Below are positions 19,044 to 26,736 of a stretch of 64,000 nucleotides of DNA, piece by piece. Numbering within the stretch: the stretch's first letter is position 1; the number at the start of each line of letters is the position of its first letter. Below the pieces are notes generated by a model. It searched no databases. It was given only the letters and a program-made list of their open reading frames with translations, and was not told where the DNA came from. Source of the DNA: Lysobacter_L cavernae (GTDB lineage: Bacteria > Pseudomonadota > Gammaproteobacteria > Xanthomonadales > Xanthomonadaceae); contig NZ_JBHRXK010000001.1 of assembly GCF_042648505.1 (NCBI RefSeq), positions 682,001 through 746,000 on the forward strand. Direction: 5' to 3'. The position numbers were made by a program, and so were the translations under genes.

Positions 19044-19126
19044 CCGATTTAAACGACCAATTCAGAACAGCCAATTCAGAACAGCCAATTCAGAAAGACT
19101 GATTCAAACAGGCTGATTCAAATCGC
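19044..19126 (+). repeat. 14-bp degenerate tandem repeat
   Basis: Five consecutive 14-base units are visible: CCAATTCAGAACAG (19057-19070), the same again (19071-19084), CCAATTCAGAAAGA (19085-19098), CTGATTCAAACAGG (19099-19112) and CTGATTCAAATCGC (19113-19126), with a decayed 13-base copy before them at 19044. The stretch is AT-richer than its surroundings and ends 28 bases before the transporter start, so it lies in that gene's leader or promoter. A chance 27-codon frame (19033-19116) runs through it. Confidence 0.8.
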
Positions 19127-19153
19127 CCATGCCATAACCCGAGGACGACACGA

Positions 19154-19957
19154 GTGAATGACGCAAGTTCGTCCGTACTCCCCGTTCCCGCCTCCCGCAC
19201 GCTCGACGATCGCGCGGTCTGGCTGTTCATCGCCCTCAGCGCGTTCTTCTGCGTCAACGCGGTGCTGGCCGAGTTCATCGGCGTCAAGATCTTCGCGCTC
19301 GAGGACACGCTCGGCATCGAGCCGCTGCAGTGGAACCTGTTCGGCCAGAGCGGTTCGCTGAGCTTCACCGCCGGTACCCTGCTGTGGCCGGTGGTGTTCC
19401 TGATGACCGATGTCATCAACGAGTTCTTCGGCCGCCGCGGCGTGCGCATGATCTCGTGGCTGGCGGCGGTGCTGATCGTGTACGGCTTCGTGTTCGCGTT
19501 CGCCGCGATCGCGATCGCGCCGGCCGACTGGTGGGTCAAGGCGGCACAGGGCCAGGGTGTGGCTGACTACCAGGCCGCCTTCGCCGCGGTGTTCGGCCAA
19601 GGCCTGTGGACGATCGCCGGCTCGCTGGTGGCCTTCGTCATCGGCCAGTTGATCGACGTCGCAGTGTTCCACAAGATCCGCACCCTCACTGGCGAGAAGT
19701 ACGTGTGGCTGCGCGCGACCGGCTCGACCGCGGTGTCGCAATTGGTCGACAGCTTCGTGGTGCTGTACATCGCCTTCGTGCTGGGGCCGCAGCAGTGGCC
19801 GACCTCGCTGTTCCTGGCGGTGAGCACGGTCAATTACCTGTACAAGATGCTCGCCGCGATCGCGCTGATCCCGCTGATCTACCTGGTGCGCGCCGGCATC
19901 ACCCGTTACCTCGGCGAGGCCCGCGCCCGCCAGCTGCGCGCGGACGCCGCGGCCTGA
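19154..19957 (+). CDS. Queuosine precursor transporter (YhhQ/VUT family)
   Basis: The 267-aa inner-membrane protein has about six to seven hydrophobic helices and the family motif FLMTDVINEFFGRRGVRM (about 83-99), with VSQLVDSFVVLYIAF in the second half. YhhQ-family proteins import preQ0/preQ1 for queuosine synthesis. That fits the Tgt enzyme present at the other end of the window, though the two are not linked. The start is GTG 19154, preceded by GAGGACGAC. A 14-bp tandem repeat sits directly upstream. This member is longer than E. coli YhhQ, with an added loop at residues 45-70. Confidence 0.87.
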   Translation: MNDASSSVLPVPASRTLDDRAVWLFIALSAFFCVNAVLAEFIGVKIFALEDTLGIEPLQWNLFGQSGSLSFTAGTLLWPVVFLMTDVINEFFGRRGVRMISWLAAVLIVYGFVFAFAAIAIAPADWWVKAAQGQGVADYQAAFAAVFGQGLWTIAGSLVAFVIGQLIDVAVFHKIRTLTGEKYVWLRATGSTAVSQLVDSFVVLYIAFVLGPQQWPTSLFLAVSTVNYLYKMLAAIALIPLIYLVRAGITRYLGEARARQLRADAAA

Positions 19958-19961
19958 AGGA

Positions 19962-20720
19962 TCACGGCGGCGCGACGCCGCCCAGCCCGAACGCCGCACG
20001 CAGACGCTGCCGATAACTGGCGCCGCTGCTGACACGCAGGCCATTGCCCAGCCGGATCAGGTAACGCCCCGCTTCCAGCGTTTCGATGTCGCGCACCGCA
20101 TCCAGCCGGACCAGATGCGAGCGGTGCACGCGCACGAACCGGCGCGGGTCGAGCCGCGTCTCCAGGCTGGCCATGGTTTCGCGCAGCAGGTAACGGCGAT
20201 CGCCGACGCACAACTCGACGTAGTTGGATTGCGCCAGCACGCAGTCGATCTCGTCGACGGCGAGCAGTTGCAGGCGTGCGCCTACCGGCACGGCCAGGCG
20301 CCGCGCATAACGCTCATCACGCTCGGGCGGAACGATGGAGTCCATGGCCGCGCCCAGTTCGCGGCGCACACGCGCCAATGCGGCGCGCAGCCGGTCCGCC
20401 GAATACGGCTTGAGCAGGTAGTCGGTGGCATCGGCCTCGAACGCGCGCAGGGCGTGGTCGGCATGGGCGGTGACGAACACCACGCTGGGACGCAACGTCG
20501 GCGGCAGCGCATCCAGTACGCCGAAGCCGTTGAGCTGTGGCATGCGCACGTCGAGGAACGCCACTTCCGGACGCAGCCGGCGGATCGCCGCCACCGCGGT
20601 ATCGCCGTCGGCGCATTGCGCCACGATGTCGACATCGCCGACCTGACCGAGCAGTCGGCACAGCCGTGCGCGCGACATCTCCTCGTCGTCGGCGACGACC
20701 GCGCGCAGGCGCTGCTTCAT
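19962..20720 (-). CDS. LytTR-family response regulator
   Basis: The 252-aa protein has an N-terminal receiver domain (about 5-120) with acidic pocket ADDEE, phospho-acceptor Asp57 in FLDVRMP, a Thr in VTAHAD and Lys in LLKPYS. The C-terminal half (about 150-250) is a LytTR DNA-binding domain (VDEIDCVLAQSNYVELCV, FVRVHRSHLVRLDAVRDIE). LytTR regulators bind direct repeats spaced about two DNA turns. Its ATG overlaps the stop of the partner kinase gene by 4 bases, so they are co-translated. It is convergent with the queuosine transporter, with a 4-base gap. Confidence 0.93.
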   Translation of the reverse strand: MKQRLRAVVADDEEMSRARLCRLLGQVGDVDIVAQCADGDTAVAAIRRLRPEVAFLDVRMPQLNGFGVLDALPPTLRPSVVFVTAHADHALRAFEADATDYLLKPYSADRLRAALARVRRELGAAMDSIVPPERDERYARRLAVPVGARLQLLAVDEIDCVLAQSNYVELCVGDRRYLLRETMASLETRLDPRRFVRVHRSHLVRLDAVRDIETLEAGRYLIRLGNGLRVSSGASYRQRLRAAFGLGGVAPP

Positions 20721-21784
20721 GACAACGCCTCGACCGTGCGGTACGGCAGGTCGAGCCGGACCAGGGTGCCTCCGGCCGCCTGCGTGGCGATCTCGAACAG
20801 GTGATCGGCGCCGTACAGGCACAGCAGGCGTGCCCGCGTGTTGTTCAAACCGATGCCGGGGCCGTGTGATGGCACCGGCTGGCCGCCGTCGTCGCGCACC
20901 TCCAATATCAGGCGGGAGTCGCTGCGCGTGGCCCGCACCGACACCTCGCCCGGCGTCACGCGCGTGGCGACCGCATGGTGGATCGCGTTTTCCACCAGCG
21001 GCTGCAGCACCAGATGCGGCACGCGGGCATCGAGCAGCGTCGAGTCGATGCCCCACTCGACGCGCAGGCGTTCGCCCAGGCGCATCTTTTCGATGCCGAT
21101 GTAGTGGTCCAGCGCGACCAGTTCCTCGCGCAGGGCGATCTCCTGGCTGTGCGAGGTGTCCAGGCTGTGGCGAAGCAACGCGCCCAGATCGACCAGCATG
21201 CGCTCGGCGGCATCGGCGTCGCGGTGCACCATCTCGGCGATCGAATTGAGCGCGTTGAACAGGAAGTGCGGATTGAGCTGCGCCGACAAGGCCTCCAGTC
21301 GTGCATTCGCCAAGCGCGACTCCAGCTCCATCGTCTGGTGTTCGCGCCGCTGCGCCCGTTCGGCGTAGACCAGCGCATGGGCGACGCCGATGATCAGCCA
21401 GCTCATCAGCAGGTTGTTGAGCACGCTGGCCGCCAGCACCGCGCCGACCGGCGGCAACTGCGCGTACCAGCCGACCCAGTCGTTGCACACGATGACCACC
21501 AGCGCGCGCAGCACGATGACCGCCGCCACCGCCAGCCCCTGCAGCAACAGGGCGCGCAGCACGCGGCCGCGCTCGATCGGCCAATGCCGCACGCACCAGA
21601 ACAACCCCAGCGTGATCGGCGCCCACAACCAGGCGCTGGCCAGTTCCAGGCGCAGCACCTGCACCCCGTCCAGGGCCTGGCCGGTGGCCTCGCGCATGGT
21701 CATGACCTGACCGGCCCAGACCAGGCCGTTCAAGGTCCACCAGCCGAATACCAGCCAGCACAGCAGCAGCGGTCTGTGGCGCAT
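20717..21784 (-). CDS. LytS/YehU-type sensor histidine kinase
   Basis: The 355-aa protein has four hydrophobic segments (about 5-25, 45-65, 76-100, 110-138), a short coiled coil (EHQTMELESRLANARLEAL), the His_kinase signature LSAQLNPHFLFNALNSI with phospho-acceptor His173, and a HATPase domain with LVLQPLVENAIHHAV and GPGIGLNNTRARL. There is no separate periplasmic sensor domain, so the stimulus is probably felt within the membrane. It is the first gene of a two-gene operon with the LytTR regulator and diverges from the beta-propeller gene at 21931. Confidence 0.93.
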   Translation of the reverse strand: MRHRPLLLCWLVFGWWTLNGLVWAGQVMTMREATGQALDGVQVLRLELASAWLWAPITLGLFWCVRHWPIERGRVLRALLLQGLAVAAVIVLRALVVIVCNDWVGWYAQLPPVGAVLAASVLNNLLMSWLIIGVAHALVYAERAQRREHQTMELESRLANARLEALSAQLNPHFLFNALNSIAEMVHRDADAAERMLVDLGALLRHSLDTSHSQEIALREELVALDHYIGIEKMRLGERLRVEWGIDSTLLDARVPHLVLQPLVENAIHHAVATRVTPGEVSVRATRSDSRLILEVRDDGGQPVPSHGPGIGLNNTRARLLCLYGADHLFEIATQAAGGTLVRLDLPYRTVEALS

Positions 21785-21837
21785 GGGCGATCACGCTAGT
21801 CCGGTGTCCACGCGCTTGCAATCGCCAACGGGCACTC

Positions 21838-21865
21838 CGTCCCGCGATACACGGATTTCGTCCCG
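21838..21865. promoter_or_regulatory. Possible LytTR binding site (direct repeats)
   Basis: CGTCCCG occurs at 21838-21844 and again at 21859-21865, a 21-base period, i.e. two helical turns on one face. LytTR proteins typically bind such pairs, and the second copy is part of TTTCGTCCC, which shares TTCGTC with the core of the AlgR site. It lies in the 146-base region between the kinase operon and the divergent beta-propeller gene. Inference from spacing only. Confidence 0.35.
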
Positions 21866-21930
21866 GCCACCGCCTGCGCGGCCCGGGATCGTGCGCACAG
21901 TGCCGCGCCCATCCAACCAAGGAGTCCGTC

Positions 21931-22842
21931 ATGCGCTACCTGCAACCCAACGCCATGGCGGTCTTGACCGCCTGCGTCCTCGGTCTTGCCGCAGCCTCCG
22001 GCCAGGCGGCCGAGCAGTGCCCACCGGTGCACAAGTACGCCGAAGGCACGATCTCGACCGACCGCTGGGAATGGCGCCTGAGCTTCACCCCGAGCCGCCT
22101 GCGTGCCTACTGGTCGACCACGCAGGGCTGGTGGCCGGGCACCCGTGAACGCGCCACCGTGCTCACCGCGCAGTGGCGGCCGTGGGGCTGGGACGAACCG
22201 CAGGTCGCCTCGTTCTCCGGCATCCACAGCGACATGGACCCGCACGTCTCGCCGGACGGGCGCACGCTGGTGTTCTCCTCGGAGCGCCCCACCCCGGACG
22301 GCACCGCGGCGAAGATGGACCTGTGGCGCGTGCAGCGCACACTACGCGGCTGGGGCACGCCGGAGCACCTGGGCCCCGCGGTCAACAGTGCCGGCGACGA
22401 GCTGTACCCGAGCATGGACCGCCACGGCACCTTGTACTTCGCCAGCGAGCGCGGTGGCGAGTGGGACATCTACCGCAGCAAGCGCCTGCACGACGGCCGC
22501 TACGCCGCGGCGGAGCGACTGGGCGCCGGCGTCAACAGCGGCGAACGCTGGGAGTTCAACCCGGAGATCTCGCCGGACGGACGCACCTTGCTGTTCACCC
22601 GTCTCGACCTGCCCGACGCCCTGCCCGATCTCGGCTACGGCTTCGGCGACCTCTACGTCAGCCGGCTGCGTGATGGCGAATTCTCGCCGGCGCAAAACCT
22701 CGGCCCGTGCGTGAACACGGCCTGGGACGAGTTCCACCCGACCGTGCTTTGGGAGCGCGGGCTGCTGTTCTACGCGCGCGATATCGGCCGCCCCAGCGAC
22801 TTCTATGTCACCCGGCTGAACCTGCCGGCCGTGGACGAGTAG
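21931..22842 (+). CDS. Secreted PD40/TolB-like beta-propeller protein
   Basis: The 303-aa protein has a Sec signal (to about AAASGQA, residue 26) and repeated propeller blades with the PD40 pattern: DPHVSPDGRTLVFSSER, ELYPSMDRHGTLYFASERGG and NPEISPDGRTLLFTRLD, then DEFHPTVLWERGLLFYARD. Such WD40-like periplasmic proteins bind ligands or partner proteins; no enzyme motif is seen. AAGGAG about 8 bases before the ATG at 21931 gives a strong start. It is transcribed away from the LytS/LytTR pair and may be its target. Confidence 0.85.
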   Translation: MRYLQPNAMAVLTACVLGLAAASGQAAEQCPPVHKYAEGTISTDRWEWRLSFTPSRLRAYWSTTQGWWPGTRERATVLTAQWRPWGWDEPQVASFSGIHSDMDPHVSPDGRTLVFSSERPTPDGTAAKMDLWRVQRTLRGWGTPEHLGPAVNSAGDELYPSMDRHGTLYFASERGGEWDIYRSKRLHDGRYAAAERLGAGVNSGERWEFNPEISPDGRTLLFTRLDLPDALPDLGYGFGDLYVSRLRDGEFSPAQNLGPCVNTAWDEFHPTVLWERGLLFYARDIGRPSDFYVTRLNLPAVDE

Positions 22843-22882
22843 CACACTGCGCATGACCTTCGGCCCATGCCGGGCCCGCATG

Positions 22883-22910
22883 GGCGGGCGAGCCTTCGGG
22901 ATCGCCCGCC
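22883..22910 (+). promoter_or_regulatory. Leader hairpin before the first DUF885 gene
   Basis: GGCGGGCGA (22883-22891) and TCGCCCGCC (22902-22910) form a perfect 9-bp stem with a 10-base loop. It ends 15 bases before the ATG at 22926, which has no clear ribosome-binding site. It could end transcription of the propeller gene (there is no T-tract) or affect translation of the next gene. Confidence 0.3.
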
Positions 22911-22925
22911 ACTTGCCGACCCGCC

Positions 22926-24752
22926 ATGACCCGCTGCCTGCGCACCCCGCTCCGCCTGTCACTTGCCATTGCCATCGCCCTGGCCGCAACGGTCGCGCTG
23001 CCCGTTGCCGCCACCGATCAAGCCGCACCGCGCGCGCAGGCCACGCAATCGGCCAAGGCCGTCCGGCTCAACGCGCTCTACGAGCAGTACTGGGAAGAGC
23101 AGCTCAAACTCAACCCGCTGCAGGCGACCTTCCAGGGCGACAACCGTTACAACGACCAGCTGCCCAATTTCCTTTCTGCCGATTACCGCAAGCAGAACCA
23201 TGACTTCACCCAGCGCTGGCTGAAGACAGTCGAAGCAGTCGGTGCAGACGGCCTGCAGGACCAGGACCTGCTGAGCTACGAAATCTTCGTGCGCGACGCG
23301 CGCCTGTCGCTGGAAAGCGAGCAGTTCCCCGCCTGGCAGCAGCCGATCAACCAGTTCTACAACTTTGCTGCGACCGCCGTGCAACTCGGTTCCGGCACCG
23401 GCGCGCAACCGTTCAAGACGGTGGCCGATTACGACAACTGGCGCAAGCGCGCAGCGAAACTGCCAACCATCTTCGACCAGGCCATCGCCAACTCGCGCGA
23501 AGGCGTGAAGCACGGCGTGGTGCAGCCAAAGCCGCTGATGCTCAAGGTGATCCCACAGCTCGATGCCTTGATCAAGGACAAGGCCGAGGACACCTTGTTC
23601 TGGAAGCCGGTCAGCAACCTGCCCGCAAACTTCTCCGCCGCCGACAAGCAGCGCATCAGCGCCGATTACAAGGCCATGATCGAAGGCGAGCTGATGCCCG
23701 CCTACCGCAAGCTGCGCGGTTTCGTCGCCGACGAATACATGGCCAGCACGCGCGACAGCGCCGGCATGGCCGCACTGCCCAACGGCGCCGCCTGGTACGC
23801 GTTCAATGCCCGCAACTCGACCAGCACCGACATGTCGCCGGCGCAGATCCACCAGATCGGCCTGGACGAAGTCGCGCGCATCCACGGCGAGATCCGCAAG
23901 GTGATGGCGCAGGTGAAGTTCACCGGTTCACTGCAGGATTTCTTCAAGTTCATGCAGAACGATCCGCGTTTCAGCTTCAAGGACGAGCCGGCGCTGCTGG
24001 CGTACTACCGCGGGCTCGAGGACAAGATCAATCAGCGCATCCCCGAACAGTTCTCGCTGATCCCGAAGGCGCCGTTCGAGATCCGTCCGGTCGAGGCCTT
24101 CCGCGCCCAGTCCGCGGCCGGCGGTTCGTACATGCGCCCGAGCGAGGACGGCACGCGTCCGGGCATCTTCTACGTCAACACCTACGACCTGCCGACGCGC
24201 AAGACCTGGGACGCGGAAGACCTCTACCTGCACGAGGCGATCCCCGGTCACCACTTCCAGCTGGCGCTGCAGCAGGAACTGACCGGCCTGCCCAAGTTCC
24301 GCCGCTTCGGCAGCGAGACCGCGTTCTCGGAAGGCTGGGGCCTGTACGCCGAATCGCTGGGCAAGGATCTTGGCGTCTACACCGACCCGTACAACTACTT
24401 CGGCTACCTGCAGAACGAACTGTGGCGTGCGATCCGCCTGGTCGTCGACACCGGCCTGCACAGCAAGGGCTGGAGCCGCGAGCAGGTGATCGCGTACATG
24501 CTCGACAACTCGGCCGAGAGCGAAACCCAGTCCACCGCCGAAGCGGAGCGCTACATGGCGATCCCGGGCCAGGCACTGGCGTACAAGATCGGCGAGCTGA
24601 AGATCCAGGAACTGCGCGCCAAGGCCGAAAAGGAACTGGGGCCGAAGTTCGACGTGCGCGAGTTCCACGCCGAAGTGCTGAAGGACGGCTCGGTGCCGCT
24701 GGAAATCCTCGAAGGCAAGATCGACCGTTGGATCACCAGCAAGAAAGGTTGA
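22926..24752 (+). CDS. DUF885 metallopeptidase, copy 1 (soluble secreted form)
   Basis: The 608-aa protein has a Sec signal (LSLAIAIALAATVALPVAA, cleaved near residue 29) and the DUF885 domain over nearly its whole length. The predicted zinc site is HEAIPGHHFQ (His436, Glu437, His442/443) with downstream EGWGLYAESLG. DUF885 proteins are gluzincin-like peptidases of unknown specificity; some are annotated as carboxypeptidases. Unlike its two neighbours it has no lipobox cysteine, so it should be free in the periplasm or secreted. It shares long runs with copies 2 and 3 (for example ALAYKIGELKIQELRAKAEK). A leader hairpin precedes it and a terminator-like hairpin follows. Confidence 0.92.
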   Translation: MTRCLRTPLRLSLAIAIALAATVALPVAATDQAAPRAQATQSAKAVRLNALYEQYWEEQLKLNPLQATFQGDNRYNDQLPNFLSADYRKQNHDFTQRWLKTVEAVGADGLQDQDLLSYEIFVRDARLSLESEQFPAWQQPINQFYNFAATAVQLGSGTGAQPFKTVADYDNWRKRAAKLPTIFDQAIANSREGVKHGVVQPKPLMLKVIPQLDALIKDKAEDTLFWKPVSNLPANFSAADKQRISADYKAMIEGELMPAYRKLRGFVADEYMASTRDSAGMAALPNGAAWYAFNARNSTSTDMSPAQIHQIGLDEVARIHGEIRKVMAQVKFTGSLQDFFKFMQNDPRFSFKDEPALLAYYRGLEDKINQRIPEQFSLIPKAPFEIRPVEAFRAQSAAGGSYMRPSEDGTRPGIFYVNTYDLPTRKTWDAEDLYLHEAIPGHHFQLALQQELTGLPKFRRFGSETAFSEGWGLYAESLGKDLGVYTDPYNYFGYLQNELWRAIRLVVDTGLHSKGWSREQVIAYMLDNSAESETQSTAEAERYMAIPGQALAYKIGELKIQELRAKAEKELGPKFDVREFHAEVLKDGSVPLEILEGKIDRWITSKKG

Positions 24753-24759
24753 TGCGGCT

Positions 24760-24797
24760 GGCGCTCCCGGATGCCCTCGTCGGCCCGGGAGCGCCTT
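24760..24797 (+). terminator. Hairpin between DUF885 copies 1 and 2
   Basis: GGCGCTCCCGG (24760-24770) and CCGGGAGCGCC (24785-24795) form a perfect 11-bp stem with a 14-base loop, 8 bases past the stop of copy 1. Only TT follows, so termination may be partial. It suggests copy 2 has its own promoter or reduced readthrough. Confidence 0.45.
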
Positions 24798-24851
24798 CCG
24801 CAGCATGCATCCCCGTCACATGCACTCATGTCATTCGCCCAGGAGGTAGTC

Positions 24852-26672
24852 GTGTCGCTTCGCCCGCTTCTGCTCGCACTTGCCGTCACCGCCGCTCTCG
24901 CCGCCTGCCAGCGCGGGCCGTCCACCGACAGCGCCACACCGGCCGCATCCGCCACCGCGGTCGATGCCAAGGCCAAGGCCGACCAGCTCAACAAGCTCTA
25001 CGCCGACTACTGGGAGGCCTACCTCAAGCTCAATCCGCTGCAGGCCACGTTCCAGGGTGATCCGCGCTACAACGATCAGCTGCCGGATTTCGACTCGGCG
25101 GCATTCCGCGAGCAGAACAAGCAATTCGTCAGCGACTGGCTGAAGAAGGCCGAAGCCATCGGCTCCGACGGCCTCAGCGGCCAGGACCTGTTGAGCTACG
25201 AGATCTTCGTCGCCGATGCCAAGGACACGCTGGAGTCGTTCCAGTACCCGGACTGGATGCTGCCGATCAAACAGATGTTCAGCATCCCCAGCCTGGCCGC
25301 GCAGCTGGGCTCGGGCACGAGCGCGCAGCCGTTCAAGACGGTGAAGGACTACGACGACTGGCTGGCGCGCGCCGGCCGCCTGCCGGTGCTGTTCGACACC
25401 GCGATCGCCAACATGCGCGAGGGCGCCCAGGCCGGCGTCGTGCAGCCGCGGGCACTGATGGTCAAGGTGATGCCGCAGCTCGACGCGCTGGTCAAGGACA
25501 AGCCCGAGGACACGCTGTTCTGGGGACCGGTGCAGAACTTTCCGAAGGACTTCTCCGACGCCGACAAGCAGCGCCTGACCGAGGCCTATCGCAAGCTGAT
25601 CGGCGAGCAGCTGATGCCGGCGTACAGGAAGCTGCGCACCTTCATCAGCGATGAGTACCTGCCCAAGACGCGCGACACCTTCGGCCTGGACAAGCTGCCC
25701 AACGGCGCCGCCTGGTATGCCTTCAACGCCAAGCAGAGCACCACCACCGACCTGACGCCGGCGCAGATCCACCAGATCGGCCTGGACGAGGTCGCGCGCA
25801 TCCACGGCGAAATCCAGAAGGTCATGACGCAGGTCGGCTTCAAGGGCTCGCTGCAGGACTTCTTCAAGTTCATGCAGGAAGACAAGCGCTTCAACTTCAA
25901 GGACGAGGCGGCGCTGCTCACCCACTACCGCGCGCTCGAAGCGAAGATCAACCAGAAGATCCCCGAGCAGTTCTCGCTGACGCCGAAGGCGCCGTTCGAG
26001 ATCCGTCCGGTCGAGGCCTTCCGCGCCCAGTCCGCCGCCGGCGGTTCGTACATGACGCCGAGCGAGGACGGCTCGCGTCCTGGCATCTTCTACGTCAACA
26101 CCTATGACCTGCCGACGCGCAAGGTCTGGGATGCGGAGGACCTGTACCTGCATGAGGCCATCCCCGGCCACCACTTCCAGCTCGCACTGCAGCAGGAGCT
26201 GAAGGACATGCCGGCGTTCCGCCGTTTCGGCGGCGAGACCGCTTTCGCCGAAGGCTGGGGCCTGTACGCCGAATCGCTGGGCAAGGACCTTGGCGCGTAC
26301 ACCGATCCGTACAACTACTTCGGCTACCTGCAGAACGAGCTGTGGCGCGCGATCCGCCTGGTCGTCGACACCGGTCTGCACAGCAAGGGCTGGAGTCGCG
26401 AGCAGGTCATCAAGTACATGCTCGACAACTCGGCCGAGAGCGAGACCCAGGCCACCGCCGAGGCCGAGCGCTACATCGCCTGGCCGGGCCAGGCACTGGC
26501 GTACAAGATCGGCGAGCTGAAGATCCAGGAGCTGCGCGCCAAGGCCGAGAAAGCGCTGGGCCCGAAGTTCGACATCCGCGAATTCCATGCCGAAGTGCTC
26601 AAGGACGGCTCGGTGCCGCTGGAAATCCTCGAAGGCAAGGTCGACCGCTGGATCGCGGCGGAGAAGACCTGA
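24852..26672 (+). CDS. DUF885 metallopeptidase lipoprotein, copy 2
   Basis: The 606-aa protein begins VSLRPLLLALAVTAALAACQRG, a lipoprotein signal with lipobox LAAC, so the mature enzyme is membrane-anchored. The zinc motif HEAIPGHHFQ is at His434-Glu435 and EGWGLYAESLGKDLG follows. GTG 24852 is chosen because AGGAGGT (24841-24847) lies 4 bases before it; the in-frame ATG at 24828 would place that site inside the gene. It is very similar to copy 1 in the catalytic half and to copy 3 in the region TRDTFGLDKLPNG and AKQSTTTDLTP. Likely role: periplasmic peptide degradation. Confidence 0.92.
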   Translation: MSLRPLLLALAVTAALAACQRGPSTDSATPAASATAVDAKAKADQLNKLYADYWEAYLKLNPLQATFQGDPRYNDQLPDFDSAAFREQNKQFVSDWLKKAEAIGSDGLSGQDLLSYEIFVADAKDTLESFQYPDWMLPIKQMFSIPSLAAQLGSGTSAQPFKTVKDYDDWLARAGRLPVLFDTAIANMREGAQAGVVQPRALMVKVMPQLDALVKDKPEDTLFWGPVQNFPKDFSDADKQRLTEAYRKLIGEQLMPAYRKLRTFISDEYLPKTRDTFGLDKLPNGAAWYAFNAKQSTTTDLTPAQIHQIGLDEVARIHGEIQKVMTQVGFKGSLQDFFKFMQEDKRFNFKDEAALLTHYRALEAKINQKIPEQFSLTPKAPFEIRPVEAFRAQSAAGGSYMTPSEDGSRPGIFYVNTYDLPTRKVWDAEDLYLHEAIPGHHFQLALQQELKDMPAFRRFGGETAFAEGWGLYAESLGKDLGAYTDPYNYFGYLQNELWRAIRLVVDTGLHSKGWSREQVIKYMLDNSAESETQATAEAERYIAWPGQALAYKIGELKIQELRAKAEKALGPKFDIREFHAEVLKDGSVPLEILEGKVDRWIAAEKT

Positions 26673-26736
26673 GGCATCATCCGTATTCGATCACCGCTCG
26701 ACCCGTCAACATCGATTCGTTTCCAGGAGGTCTTTC

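Noticed and set aside
19033..19116. 27-codon ATG frame across the 14-bp tandem repeat
   Set aside because: The repeat period is not a multiple of three, so any peptide changes frame content between units; no ribosome-binding site.
19044..19126. Possible CRISPR array
   Set aside because: The 14-base units are directly adjacent without spacers, and no cas genes are near.
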